Below, in pieces: positions 36,901 to 45,898 of a DNA stretch of 64,000 nucleotides. Within the stretch, counting starts at the first letter, position 1; each line of letters begins with the position of its first letter. The stretch comes from Burkholderia sp. GAS332. GTDB taxonomy: Bacteria; Pseudomonadota; Gammaproteobacteria; Burkholderiales; Burkholderiaceae. The notes under the pieces were generated by a model. The model ran no database searches. It had not been told where the DNA came from and saw only the letters and a list, made by a program, of their open reading frames with translations. The position numbers and the translations under genes were made by a program. The stretch is from contig FSRV01000001.1 in NCBI GenBank assembly GCA_900142905.1, positions 1,550,001 to 1,614,000 of the forward strand. The letters run 5' to 3'.

Positions 36901-38436
36901 GCCGGCGTCACGACCGACCTGTTCCCGAAGCGGATGACGATGGCGGGCGTCGAGATGGCGCTCACGTATCACTTTGAGCCCGGTTCGCCGCGCGACGGCG
37001 TGACGCTCGCGGTGCCGCTGTATGCGCTGAATCAGGTCGACGCGCGACGCTGCGAATGGCTTGTGCCCGGCATGCTGAAAGAGAAGACGCAACTTCTGCT
37101 GAAATCGTTACCGCAGAAGCTGCGGCGCCATTGCGTGCCGCTGCCTGAGTTCGCGGCAGGTTTTGTCGAACGGCATAGCGGTCCGCGCTTCGGCGCGGGC
37201 GGTTTGCTCGAGTTGCTGATCGCCGACATTCGCGAGCAGACCCAGGTCGCGATGAAGCAATCGGACTTCAAGCTCGAGACGCTGACGCCGCACCTGTTCA
37301 TGAACTTCAAGGTCGTCGACGAGCATGGGCGGCAGCTCGCGATGGGCCGCAACCTGTCGCAACTGCGCGCTGAACTCGGCGGGCAGGCACAGCAGCATTT
37401 TCAGAAGATTGCGTCGGGTGCGGCCGGGGTGGCGTTGGCGGATGCGGGCGGCGGTGGCGGCGTGGCCGCTAGCGCGCAAGCTTCCGGATCAGCCGGCGCG
37501 ACTGGCAGCACAGGGGCGAGAGGCAAGGGCGCCGCTGCGGCCGGTCCGCAAACCGCATCGCAAGAGGGCACGCAAGGCACCGCGCTGTACGAAAAGCTGA
37601 CGACGTGGAATTTCGGCAAGCTCCCCGAGTTGCTCGAAATTCGCCGCGGCGGCCAGACCTTGTTCGGTTATCCGGCGCTGGTGGATCGCGGCACGCATTG
37701 CGACGTCGAGGTCTTCGATTCACCCGATGAAGCCGCGCGCATCCATCGCGCAGGGCTGCGGAGATTGTTCGCGTTGCAACTGAAAGAGCCGATCAAGTAC
37801 CTGGAAAAGAATCTGCCGGGTTTGCGTGAAATGGCGATGCAGTTCATGCCACGCGGCACTCAGGAGGAACTGCGCGATCAACTGATCGACACCGCGCTCG
37901 ACCGTGCCTGCCTGCAGGATCCGCTGCCGGCCGACGACGTCAGTTTCCACACGCGCCGCGACGAAGGCCGCAGCCGGTTGACTTTGCTGGCGCAGGAGAT
38001 TTCGCGGCTGGTGGGGCAGATCCTGGGCGAATATGCGACCGTGACAAAGAAGCTGACGCAGGCCAAGTCGTTCACGGCCGCGCATGCGGACATGCAGAAT
38101 CAGCTCGACGCGCTGATTGGCAAACGCTTCGTGGTCGATACGCCGTATTCGCAGTTGTCGCATTTTCCGCGCTACCTGAAGGGCATTGCGCTGCGCATCG
38201 ACAAGCTGAAGGCGGACTCCGCGCGCGATGCACGGCAATTCGCTGAATTCCATCCGCTGTTGCAGAACTACCAGCGCGCGCTCGCGCAACGCGGTGGTGT
38301 GCTGGATACGCGTTTGTCGGAATTCCGCTGGCTACTCGAGGAATTGCGGATTTCGCTGTTCGCGCAGGAGTTGCGTACGCCGATGCCGGTGTCGGTGAAG
38401 CGTCTCTACAAAGTGTGGGAATCGATGCAGCGCTAA
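33979..38436 (+). CDS. hrpA: ATP-dependent RNA helicase HrpA
   Basis: The product has 1,485 residues against about 1,300 in E. coli. Residues 1 to about 165 are a low-complexity Arg/Gln/Ala/Pro tail. The DEAH helicase core follows: GETGSGKTTQLP (about 204), LIIDEAHERSLNIDFLL (about 300), VTSATIDADRF, then the C-terminal helicase motifs ATNVAETSLTVPGI and QRAGRCGR. The HrpA-specific DUF3418 region occupies the C-terminal half, interrupted by a Gly/Ala/Ser insert near residues 1150-1195. HrpA acts on mRNA and ribosome-linked RNA. The start codon is shared-promoter close to argA. Confidence 0.95.
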   Translation: MSNVPKSPATANENSAPAADQVSAGDAKRRDAQDANRNTPPGARESLRSADDARVSAEKKNQPQGARRDDGRAQNAPRGQRQQQGGERRAPSDNTREPNQPKRGDGRANQQSRPRATEQRAAPGGAREPNQPRRDSGTPAQKTPQASDAARSERREPRPPRVQRVVEPNPIPPITFPEALPVSGRREEIARAIAQNQVVIVCGETGSGKTTQLPKICLELGRGLGAGGTGLIGHTQPRRIAASATGRRIAEELGTPFGEVVGYKVRFTDNLSPGASVKLMTDGILLAETQTDPLLKAYDTLIIDEAHERSLNIDFLLGYLKEILVKRPDLKLIVTSATIDADRFARHFGRDDKPAPVIEVSGRLYPVEVRYRPVAEDSPAVKAAEGSSSSSSRERPKTQRETDRDLMEAIVDAVDELCREGPGDVLVFLPGEREIRDAAEALRKHHPPHTEILPLFARLSAAEQERVFRTSNARRIVLATNVAETSLTVPGIRYVVDTGLARVKRYSYRNKVEQLQVESISQAAANQRAGRCGRVADGVCIRLYEESDYQGRVRFTDPEILRSSLASVILRMKSLHLTAIETFPFIEPPPGRAIADGYQLLNELGAVDDDNQLTPLGRELARLPLDPRVGRMILAARDQQALKEVLIIASALSVQDPRDRPIEAQEQADQAHRRFADERSEFLQWLKIWNWFEEAIAHKKSNRQLQDECRKNFLSQLRLREWRDVHSQLLTVVREHGWRLNEAEATFEQIHLALLTGLLGNIGLKADDEPYFLGARSIKFYLWPGSALVKKAGKWVMAAELVETSRLYARCIAKIEPEWIEKIGEHLLKKSLSEPHWEKRAAQVSAFERAMLYGLPIYHRRRVSFGKQDPARARELFIRGALVEGEFDTKLAFFAHNRKLLADIEQLEHKSRRQDVLVDDELIFGFYDQALPQGIYTGASFERWYRDEVKKSGQPEDKLRLLYLSRDDLMRHEAAGVTTDLFPKRMTMAGVEMALTYHFEPGSPRDGVTLAVPLYALNQVDARRCEWLVPGMLKEKTQLLLKSLPQKLRRHCVPLPEFAAGFVERHSGPRFGAGGLLELLIADIREQTQVAMKQSDFKLETLTPHLFMNFKVVDEHGRQLAMGRNLSQLRAELGGQAQQHFQKIASGAAGVALADAGGGGGVAASAQASGSAGATGSTGARGKGAAAAGPQTASQEGTQGTALYEKLTTWNFGKLPELLEIRRGGQTLFGYPALVDRGTHCDVEVFDSPDEAARIHRAGLRRLFALQLKEPIKYLEKNLPGLREMAMQFMPRGTQEELRDQLIDTALDRACLQDPLPADDVSFHTRRDEGRSRLTLLAQEISRLVGQILGEYATVTKKLTQAKSFTAAHADMQNQLDALIGKRFVVDTPYSQLSHFPRYLKGIALRIDKLKADSARDARQFAEFHPLLQNYQRALAQRGGVLDTRLSEFRWLLEELRISLFAQELRTPMPVSVKRLYKVWESMQR

Positions 38437-38677
38437 GCGGCGCGTGGGGCGGCGGCGCCGCAGAGGTGTCCGCCCCGGCGGCCTGCGTGCCACAACGCTT
38501 CTGCAGCACGCAAAAAGACGCGCGACGCCATTCCTTTTGAGAATGACGTCACGCGCAAAGGGCGCGAGCGCTTTCGGGCCCGCGCCTGCTCGCTGCTGGT
38601 TCAGCAACGCGGTTGACTTTGACGTGACGGGCTCGGATCGAGCCGATCACGCTTCTTGCAGAAAGCTTGCCGACGTT
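38437..38677. other. convergent intergenic gap between hrpA and the adhesin gene
   Basis: Both flanking genes end here. An imperfect stem (CGCGACGCCATTC against GAATGACGTCACGCG, about 38520-38558) could terminate either transcript, but it lacks a clear U-tract. Nothing else is recognised. Confidence 0.35.
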
Positions 38678-41167
38678 TTACCAGTGCATGCCGGCGCCGA
38701 TCGACGCGCCGAACTGGCCGCGCGAGTCAGAGGTGCCTTGCACCTTGTAGACCCACTTGCCGGTTCCCGACAATTGCGACACGCCGATGGCGATCGCCGA
38801 CTGGCCGCCGTAGGTGCCGCCAGCCATGGCGACCATGCCGTGACCCGGCAAGACCGCTTGCGGCAAGCCTGCTGCCGCCAGTGCCGTTGCCGTGCCGCCG
38901 TAGGCATCGCGACGGGCCGAGCGGATCTGGTCGTCGGTATAGCTGTTAGCCTGACCGACCGCGCCGCTCATGGATTGCTGCAACTGGTTGACGTTGACCG
39001 CATCCGTGCCTTGCACGCCGGCCGCGACGTTGGTGATCTGGCGCTCCTGACCGGCTGCGCCGACCGACACCGTGTTCGCGCGATCCGCGACCGAGCCTTG
39101 ACCCAATGCCACCGAGTTGTCGGCGCTTGCGTTCGCTGAAGCGCCGAGCGCAGTGGCGTTGTTGCCGCTAGCAACCGAGTTCGCGCCCATGGCGATGGCG
39201 TTCGTGCCGGTGGCGTTGGCGCTGGCGCCCACCGCGACCGAATGCGTGCCCGAGGCTTGGGCACCTTCCGTGTCGACGTTGCCGTCGGCGCTGAAGAACG
39301 GCACGTTCGGGTTCACGGTGATGTTTTGCACAGCGCTGCCGATCGCCGCGTTCATCTGGCTGAGGTTGACTGCATCGGTTGGATCCACGCCATCGGCAAC
39401 GTTGTGGATGAGCGTGCCGCCGCTGGCTGCATCGCCGCCGAGCGTCACGCTGTTCTTGTTGACGCTGCCGTCGCTGTTGGTGTCGTACATGACGGCGCCG
39501 TCGAGCTTGGCTGCAGTGGCCGCGCCCTGGCTGGCGACCGCGTTCAACTGGTTGACGTTCACGGCGTCGGTGCCTTGCACGCCGTCCGCTACGTTGGTGA
39601 TCTGGCGCTCAGCGCCCGCATAGCCGACCGATACGGTGTTGGCGCGATCGGCAACCGAGCCGTTGCCCAGGGCGACGGAGTTGGCGGCGCTGGCAATGGC
39701 CTGATAGCCGAGTGCCGTCGAGTTCTCTCCCGCTGCTGTGGCGAGCGTGCCGACAGCCGTGCTGTTGTCTGCAGATGCCCACGAGGAGGTACCGGCTGCA
39801 AATGATGCGATACCGGCGGCATTGGCATAGGAGCCGATCGCGACTGAATGGTCGCCGTTTGCGGTGGCATCGTCCGAACCGTCATTGGCTCCGTCCGCCT
39901 GGAAATAGCGCGTGGCGCCGGTGGTGGCGGCATTCAGCTGGCTCAGGTTGACGGCGTCGGTGGCGTCGGTGCCGGCTGCGACGTTGGTGATCTGACGCTC
40001 AGCGCCTGCAGAACCGACCGATACCGTGTTGGCTCGATCGGCGATCGAACCATTGCCGAGGGCGACGGAGCCGTCGGCAGTGGCACTTGCCTGATAGCCG
40101 AGTGCCGTCGAGTTCTCGCCCGCTGCCGTGGAAAGTGTACCGACGGCCGTGCTGTTGTCTCCCGCTGCCCACGAGGAGGTGCCGGCTGCCAATGATGCGT
40201 CGCCGCCAGCATTGGCATAGGAGCCGATCGCGACTGAATGGTCGCCGCTTGCGGTGGCATCGTCCGAACCGTCATTGGCACCGTTCGCCTTGAAATAGCG
40301 CGAGGCGCCGGTGATGGCGGAATCCAGTTGGCTCAGGTTGACGGCGTCGGTGGCTTCGGTGCCCGCTGCGACGTTGGTTATCTGGCGCTGCACCTTGGAG
40401 GAACCAACCGATACTGTATTCGCCAGAGTAGCCACTGAGCCTTCGCCTAGTGCCACGCTGCCGTCGGCGGAGGCGGTAGCGTCAAGGCCAATGGCGACCG
40501 CGCCGCTTTTATTCGCGAGCGCATTCGCGCCGAGCGCCGTACTGCCAACGTCAAATGCATAAGCGTTGGCGCCAAACGCGCTCGCTTGCGTGCCGGTCGC
40601 GCGGGAATAGGAGCCGATGGCAACCGAATCAGCACTTTGCGCCTCCGACGTATAGCCGAGCGCAACTGAATTCTCGCCGTTGGCCTGCGCGGACGCGCCG
40701 AGGGCCGTCGCGCCCACGCCCTTCGCGATCGCGAAGTTGCCTATGCTGGTGCTGAAATCAGCGTCGGCTTCCGCCGTCATCCCGGCTGCGAATGCACCTT
40801 GGCCGTTGCCTTTCGCCATGAACCCGATCGCGATCGCGGCTGTGTTTGTTGCCGTTGCCCAGTTGCCGATCGCGATGGACCCGGCATCGGATGCGGTCGA
40901 TCCTACGCCCGCGGCCACCGAGCCCGCTCCCGCAGCGTCCGCATTAGGATCCGAGCCCGGATTCACCGCGCCGGCCGCGAAGTAAACCGGGTCCGCCTGC
41001 GCCTGCGCCGCCGGCACACCGCCCAGCAACGTTGCCCCAGCCAGCACAGCCTGCGCCAATGCCAGCTTCCGTGACACCCCGCGTTTCGTCTTCGAACGAG
41101 CCGTCTCCGACGCGGCGACCCACGTGCCCGTCGTCTCACACCAAACCGATTTGTAGATCTTATTCAT
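38678..41167 (-). CDS. trimeric autotransporter adhesin (YadA-like)
   Basis: The product is 829 residues from ATG 41165-41167; the frame is open further upstream but from a TTG in noncoding sequence. It begins with the extended signal peptide region of type V secretion (MNKIYKSVWCETTGTWVAASE) and a signal cleaved after AAQAQA. The passenger is built from YadA-like head repeats (SVAIGSYA, NSTALGY, NSVALGNGS) and neck motifs (ITNVAAGTDATDAVNLSQL). The C-terminal anchor is about 90 residues (DDQIRSARRDAYGGTATALA to SIGAGMHW). It forms a homotrimeric outer-membrane stalk mediating adhesion. The AT-rich upstream region is unusual for this genome. Confidence 0.93.
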   Translation of the reverse strand: MNKIYKSVWCETTGTWVAASETARSKTKRGVSRKLALAQAVLAGATLLGGVPAAQAQADPVYFAAGAVNPGSDPNADAAGAGSVAAGVGSTASDAGSIAIGNWATATNTAAIAIGFMAKGNGQGAFAAGMTAEADADFSTSIGNFAIAKGVGATALGASAQANGENSVALGYTSEAQSADSVAIGSYSRATGTQASAFGANAYAFDVGSTALGANALANKSGAVAIGLDATASADGSVALGEGSVATLANTVSVGSSKVQRQITNVAAGTEATDAVNLSQLDSAITGASRYFKANGANDGSDDATASGDHSVAIGSYANAGGDASLAAGTSSWAAGDNSTAVGTLSTAAGENSTALGYQASATADGSVALGNGSIADRANTVSVGSAGAERQITNVAAGTDATDAVNLSQLNAATTGATRYFQADGANDGSDDATANGDHSVAIGSYANAAGIASFAAGTSSWASADNSTAVGTLATAAGENSTALGYQAIASAANSVALGNGSVADRANTVSVGYAGAERQITNVADGVQGTDAVNVNQLNAVASQGAATAAKLDGAVMYDTNSDGSVNKNSVTLGGDAASGGTLIHNVADGVDPTDAVNLSQMNAAIGSAVQNITVNPNVPFFSADGNVDTEGAQASGTHSVAVGASANATGTNAIAMGANSVASGNNATALGASANASADNSVALGQGSVADRANTVSVGAAGQERQITNVAAGVQGTDAVNVNQLQQSMSGAVGQANSYTDDQIRSARRDAYGGTATALAAAGLPQAVLPGHGMVAMAGGTYGGQSAIAIGVSQLSGTGKWVYKVQGTSDSRGQFGASIGAGMHW
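39595..40380 (-). repeat. 390-bp tandem duplication inside the adhesin gene
   Basis: The same neck-plus-head block recurs at exactly 390-bp spacing: matching segments begin near 39595, 39985 and (partly) 40375, and near 39841 and 40231. Each unit encodes about 130 residues, including SRYFKANGANDGSDDATASG-type sequence. Similarity at the DNA level is high, with scattered substitutions. Confidence 0.85.
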
Positions 41168-41783
41168 GCTTTCAGTACTCCGCGGGATTGAGAGCGTGGA
41201 CGGTGCATGAAAGCGATTTGATTCGGATAAGGCGCCATCGCCCCGATTTTTCGCGCGCAAAATAGGAACATATAGGCCGCGGTTTTCTCCGTGGTCTGTT
41301 TTACGTGTCCTGCTGATTTTTCGCGCGTTCGAATCACCTGCTTCACGCCCTCATGTCCACAGGATTAAGTGCATGGGCGATGATCGGCGGGATTGTCAGG
41401 CGTGGCGGGGGAGGGGGGGGATAAGCCAATTCTTAAATGATTAAAAATAAACAATTAATCGAAATTCATTTCGATTAATTGTTGTCTGAGTGTATAGGGT
41501 TAGGAAATATAAAGAATCGTCTTCATTTGTCTTATGTTTAATTCTAAAATATAGGAATGCAATCATTCTCTTCTTTTAACAAGATCATGGCATTGTGAAA
41601 ATGAGCGGGCGATTTTCCTACGTGAAACCGACATTGCGCCGGCAGCGCAGCGGAATGTGCTGACAGTGTCGGGCTCGCATCCCGCCGGGTTTGCGCTTTT
41701 CCGCACGCTGCACCCGGATCCACATCAACCGCGCTTCCCGACAAACGCTTTACAATGCTGGTTGTTCTCCGAAGTGAGTTTTC
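41168..41783. other. AT-rich 616-bp intergenic region upstream of the adhesin
   Basis: Between the divergent adhesin and beta-propeller genes, the stretch from about 41420 to 41590 is strikingly AT-rich against the GC-rich background and holds the long hairpin at 41450-41483. A G-run (GGGGGAGGGGGGGG) sits at about 41407-41420. No coding sequence is apparent. Confidence 0.7.
41450..41483. other. 15-bp perfect AT-rich inverted repeat
   Basis: AACAATTAATCGAAA (41450-41464) and TTTCGATTAATTGTT (41469-41483) are exact reverse complements separated by TTCA. It could act as a protein-binding palindrome or as an RNA hairpin in the adhesin leader. It is not GC-rich enough to be a standard terminator. 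Confidence 0.9.
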
Positions 41784-42803
41784 ATGCGTAAATTTCTTCT
41801 TCCCGGCTGGACTGCCACGTTTGCCGCAACGGCAACGCTGGCCACCGCCGCAGGCTTTTTTTCTCCGGCGGCCCACGCCAATAACGTGATCGTGCTCAAT
41901 TCCGGCGAAGCCACCCTGAGCCTGATCGACGAAACCACCCACCAGGTCGTCGGCACAGTGCCGACGGGCAAGGAACCGCACCACCTGATGGCCACGCCGG
42001 ACAACTCGTCGTTGATCGTCGCCAACTCGGTGTCGAACAACCTGATGTTCGTCGATCCGAAGTCGGGCCAGGTTCAGCGCTGGGTCGAGAACATCGAGGA
42101 TCCGTACCAGATCGGTTTTTCGCCCGACCGCAAATGGCTCGTCACCACCGGGCTGCGCCTCGATCGCCTCGATATCTATCATTACGACAGCCAGAAGAAC
42201 CAGATGACGCTGGCCTCGCGTCTGCCGCTCGCGGTGATGCCGAGCCACATGGCGTTCACCAATGACAGCAAGACGGTTTTCGTCACGCTGCAGGTTTCGG
42301 GCGAACTGGCCGCTATCGATCTGGCCACGCAAACCGTCAAGTGGAAGATGAAGGTCGGCAAGGTGCCGGCCGGCCTGTGGATGACGCCGGGTGAGAAGTA
42401 CCTGCTGATCGGCATGACCGGGGCCGATTACGTCGCGGTGGTCGACTGGCGCAACCAGAAAATCGTCAAGACGATTCAGACCGGCAAGGGTGCGCACAAC
42501 TTCCGTTCGCTGGCTGACGGCAAGCACGTGGTGGTGTCGAACCGGGTCGCGAGCACGATCAGCATCATCGACGAAGACACGCTCACCAATGTCGGCGACA
42601 TCACCGGTTTGATGCCCGGGCCGGACGACATGGAACTGTCCGCCGACAAACGCTATCTGTGGGTGACCTTCCGTTTCGCGAAGCACGTCGGCATCATCGA
42701 CCTGAACACGCGCAAGCTGATCCAGACGATTGCCGTCGGCCGTTCGCCGCACGGTATCTATTTCTTCAACCGCGCGCCGGTCACGGCGCCGAACGGCGCT
42801 TGA
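41784..42803 (+). CDS. secreted YVTN/PQQ-type beta-propeller protein
   Basis: The product has 339 residues, with a signal peptide ending FFSPAAHA (about residue 31). The remainder repeats a propeller blade of about 42 residues: VIVLNSGEATLSLIDETTHQVVGTVPTGKEPHHLM, SLIVANSVSNNLMFVDPKSGQVQRW, HVVVSNRVASTISIIDEDT, LWVTFRFAKHVGIIDLNTRKLIQTI. This is the YVTN family of periplasmic seven-bladed propellers. The ligand is unknown. It is followed by a sterol-desaturase-like gene on the same strand, 45 bp away. Confidence 0.85.
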   Translation: MRKFLLPGWTATFAATATLATAAGFFSPAAHANNVIVLNSGEATLSLIDETTHQVVGTVPTGKEPHHLMATPDNSSLIVANSVSNNLMFVDPKSGQVQRWVENIEDPYQIGFSPDRKWLVTTGLRLDRLDIYHYDSQKNQMTLASRLPLAVMPSHMAFTNDSKTVFVTLQVSGELAAIDLATQTVKWKMKVGKVPAGLWMTPGEKYLLIGMTGADYVAVVDWRNQKIVKTIQTGKGAHNFRSLADGKHVVVSNRVASTISIIDEDTLTNVGDITGLMPGPDDMELSADKRYLWVTFRFAKHVGIIDLNTRKLIQTIAVGRSPHGIYFFNRAPVTAPNGA

Positions 42804-42848
42804 AGCTGTCATGAGCAAACGTCAGGCATGAAATAACCGGCCAGCACC

Positions 42849-43847
42849 ATGTTCCATCTGATTTTTTCGTCTCTCGACAGCTTCGTCTCAGCCGTGCAGA
42901 CGCTGCTGTACGTCGACGTGGTGCAGCCTTTGCTGTTCCGCTTCAATCTGATGGACTATGACGAAGATACCTACGACAGCCTGTATTGGGTGCTCGTGGG
43001 CGTCTTCGAGGTGCTGGCGATGTACGCGATCCTGCGCCCGCTCGAAGCGCTCCGCCCGGTTGAGCAGTGGGAGAACCGCAAGGCAGTTCGGGTCGACGTG
43101 ATTTACACGTGGATTGCCAAGCTCGGCATCCTCAACCTGTTCTTCTTTTTCGCGCTCCAGCCGTTCTTCGACAACATGCAGGCCTGGCTGCGGCTGCACA
43201 ACATCGCGAATATCGACTTCGACAATCTGTGGCCGGGCGTCACTACGCAGCCGCTCGTCACGTTCGTGATGTATCTGCTGGTACTCGATTTTGCCGGTTA
43301 CTGGTACCACCGCTGGCAACATCGAATCGGCGTGTGGTGGGAATTGCACGCCGTGCATCACAGCCAGCAACAGATGTCGCTGTGGTCCGACGACCGTAAT
43401 CATCTGCTGGACGGTCTGCTGCAAGCGTCGTTCTTCGCGGTGATCGCGCTGGTGATCGGCGTGCCGCCGTCGCAATTCGTCGTGCTGGTGGCCATCACGA
43501 ACCTGGCGCAGAGCGTGCAGCACGCGAACATCCGGCTGTACTTCGGCTGGCTCGGCGAGCGCCTGCTGGTCAGTCCGACGTTCCATCGCCGTCACCATGC
43601 GATCGGCTACGGCCACGAAGGCCTGAAGTACGGTTGCAACTTCGGCGTGCTGTTCCCCTGGTGGGACATGCTGTTCGGCAGCGTGTCGTGGAGCCGCGAA
43701 ATGGAGCCGACCGGCATCCGCGACCAGCTCGAAGGCCGGCGCTACGGTGAGGGTTTCTGGGCGCAGCACTGGCTCGCCTTCGTGCGTATCGCCGGGCGGC
43801 TAACGCCGAAGCGTCGCACCGAAGGCAGCGACGCCGCCTCAGTTTGA
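42849..43847 (+). CDS. sterol desaturase / fatty acid hydroxylase family membrane protein
   Basis: This 332-residue protein has four to five hydrophobic segments and the three His clusters of the diiron family: YHRWQHR (HxxxH, about residue 157), LHAVHHSQ (HxxHH, about 170) and FHRRHHAIGYGHE (HxxHH, about 247). The iron centre hydroxylates or desaturates lipid substrates in the inner membrane. Together with the adjacent propeller gene it may form a small envelope-lipid module. The substrate is not determinable. Confidence 0.88.
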   Translation: MFHLIFSSLDSFVSAVQTLLYVDVVQPLLFRFNLMDYDEDTYDSLYWVLVGVFEVLAMYAILRPLEALRPVEQWENRKAVRVDVIYTWIAKLGILNLFFFFALQPFFDNMQAWLRLHNIANIDFDNLWPGVTTQPLVTFVMYLLVLDFAGYWYHRWQHRIGVWWELHAVHHSQQQMSLWSDDRNHLLDGLLQASFFAVIALVIGVPPSQFVVLVAITNLAQSVQHANIRLYFGWLGERLLVSPTFHRRHHAIGYGHEGLKYGCNFGVLFPWWDMLFGSVSWSREMEPTGIRDQLEGRRYGEGFWAQHWLAFVRIAGRLTPKRRTEGSDAASV

Positions 43848-44042
43848 GCATGCTTCCTCCCACGCCGTCGGTTTTCCCGGCGGCGCGTCACGTGGTTTAT
43901 CCTGTTCACGTTTGCGTGCGCGACCCTGGTTCGTTTTCTGTTCGGCATGGCGGTTCGTATCCCGATCCGTTCGCCGCGGTTTTTGCCGGGTTGTTGCGCC
44001 TTTCTCCTTTTTCCATCGTTTCGTTCACTGGCACTGGCTCGC

Positions 44043-44873
44043 ATGAATGACCTGTTGCGCTCGTTTGGGCGCGCGCTCGCAAGCGCGCTCCACCCGCGCA
44101 TGCTCTGGCTGACCTTCCTGCCTTTTATGGCGGCAACGGTCGGGTGGGGCGTGATCCTGTGGTTTTCCTGGCAGACGCTGATCGGCGCGACCCGCACGTG
44201 GCTCGATAGCTGGTCGTTCACGGTCACGCTTTATCGTCTGTTCGACTGGCTCGGCTTTTCGGCGCTGCATGCGGCGATCGCGCCGTTCATTGTGATTGCG
44301 ATAGCGATTCCACTGATCGTCGTCACGGTGTTGCTGTTGATCGCCACGCTGTCGATGCCGGCTGTGATCCGCTTTCTGTCGGCACGCCAATTTGCCAGCC
44401 TTGAAATGCGGCGCGGTGGAACGTGGTACGGTAGTCTCGGTCAGGCGTTGTGGACTACGCTGGTCTGTCTCGTGCTGCTGATTGTCACGTTGCCGCTCTG
44501 GCTGGTGCCGCCGTTTTTTGCGTTGATTCCGCCGCTCCTATGGGGCTGGCTGACGTATCGCGTGATGAGTTACGACGCGCTCGCGCTGCATGCCACGCGT
44601 GACGAGCGGCGCGCGCTGGTGAAGCGCTTCCGCTTGCCGCTGTTGTTGATCGGCATCGCCAGCGGACTGTTGGGGTCGCTGCCGACGTTGCTGTGGGCGT
44701 CGTCGGTCTGGCTGATCGTGCTGTTCCCGGTGATCACCGCGGTGACGATCTGGATCTACGCGTTCATCCTCGTGTTTTCGGCGCTGTGGTTCGGCTACTA
44801 CTGTTTGCGCGCGCTGCAACGCATGCGTGCGGAAGAGCACGGCTCGCGGAACGCGGCGCCGGTTCCTTACTGA
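44043..44873 (+). CDS. EI24-domain integral membrane protein (CysZ-like)
   Basis: The product is 276 residues from ATG 44043 (MNDLLRSFGRALASALHPRM); the open frame upstream overlaps noncoding DNA. It has six or so hydrophobic segments and the EI24/CysZ arrangement of long paired helices (FIVIAIAIPLIVVTVLLLIATLSM; WTTLVCLVLLIVTLPLWLVPPFFALIPPLLWGW). CysZ homologues import sulfate, but many EI24 proteins of betaproteobacteria stand outside cysteine loci, so only the fold is asserted. It precedes the CinA-like gene by 30 bp. Confidence 0.82.
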   Translation: MNDLLRSFGRALASALHPRMLWLTFLPFMAATVGWGVILWFSWQTLIGATRTWLDSWSFTVTLYRLFDWLGFSALHAAIAPFIVIAIAIPLIVVTVLLLIATLSMPAVIRFLSARQFASLEMRRGGTWYGSLGQALWTTLVCLVLLIVTLPLWLVPPFFALIPPLLWGWLTYRVMSYDALALHATRDERRALVKRFRLPLLLIGIASGLLGSLPTLLWASSVWLIVLFPVITAVTIWIYAFILVFSALWFGYYCLRALQRMRAEEHGSRNAAPVPY

Positions 44874-44903
44874 AGAATTACTGACTAAGCGAAAGAGGCG
44901 GCA

Positions 44904-45737
44904 ATGGCATTTGGCGTCATCATCATCGGCGACGAAATCCTGTCGGGCAGACGTATCGACAAGCATCTGCCGAAGGTCATCGAGTTGCTGGGCGCGCGCG
45001 GGCTGTCGCTCGGCTGGGCGGAATACATCGGCGACGAGCCGGAGCGCATCACGGCAACGCTGCGACGCACGTTCGCGTCGGGCGACATCGTGTTTTCCAC
45101 CGGGGGCATCGGCGCCACGCCGGACGATCACACCCGCCAGTGCGCGGCAGCCGCGCTCGGCGTGCCGCTCGAGCTGCATCCGGAGGCCGCGCGGCTGATT
45201 CAGGAGCGCATTCGCGATATGTATCCGGCGAACGCGGCTACGCCGCTCGATCTGAATTCGCCTGAGAACCTGCATCGTCTGAATATGGGCACGTATCCGC
45301 AGGGCGCATCGATCATTCCCAACGGCTACAACAAGATTCCTGGCTTCTCGATCAAACAGCACCACTTCGTGCCGGGCTTTCCGGTGATGGCGTGGCCAAT
45401 GATCGAGTGGGTGCTGGATACGCAGTACGCGCATCTGCATCACGCAACGCCGCACGCGGAGAAGTCATTGCTGGTCTTCGAACTGCCGGAGTCGCGGGTT
45501 ACGCCATTGATGGAAAAGATCGAACACGATTTTCCGGGTGTGCGGGTGTTCAGCCTGCCGAGCATCGGTGATGCGGCGCGCGGCGGCGTGTATGCGCGGC
45601 ATCACATCGATCTGGGGGTGAAGGGCGAACCGGAAGCGGTGGCGGCGGCCTTCGTGAAGCTGCGCGAAGGGGTGCACCTGTTGGGCGGCGATATTGTCGA
45701 GCCTGAGGCGGCTGCGCCCAACAAGCCGCGCGCTTGA
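44904..45737 (+). CDS. MoaB/CinA-like molybdopterin-binding domain protein
   Basis: The product has 277 residues; the N-terminal 170 form a MoCF-biosynthesis domain (FGVIIIGDEILSGRRIDKHLP; DIVFSTGGIGATPDDHTRQ). The C-terminal part resembles the second region of CinA but lacks the full nicotinamide-nucleotide amidase domain. It is often annotated competence/damage-inducible protein A. It follows EI24 closely, and the pair sits upstream of the nitrogen genes in related genomes as far as I recall. The enzymatic role is unknown. Confidence 0.85.
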   Translation: MAFGVIIIGDEILSGRRIDKHLPKVIELLGARGLSLGWAEYIGDEPERITATLRRTFASGDIVFSTGGIGATPDDHTRQCAAAALGVPLELHPEAARLIQERIRDMYPANAATPLDLNSPENLHRLNMGTYPQGASIIPNGYNKIPGFSIKQHHFVPGFPVMAWPMIEWVLDTQYAHLHHATPHAEKSLLVFELPESRVTPLMEKIEHDFPGVRVFSLPSIGDAARGGVYARHHIDLGVKGEPEAVAAAFVKLREGVHLLGGDIVEPEAAAPNKPRA

Positions 45738-45898
45738 GTCGCGGTTTCCGGCGCACAGGCCAAACTTCTTGCAGGTGCGCCCGTGCCTGACTTAAGACTC
45801 AACGTTAAGACTCAACGCATCATCGGCCTGTCACATGCAGCGCCGACGATGCGTCTAATTGTCCCGCCCATCGCCCGAAGGCCCCCGCGAATCAGCAA

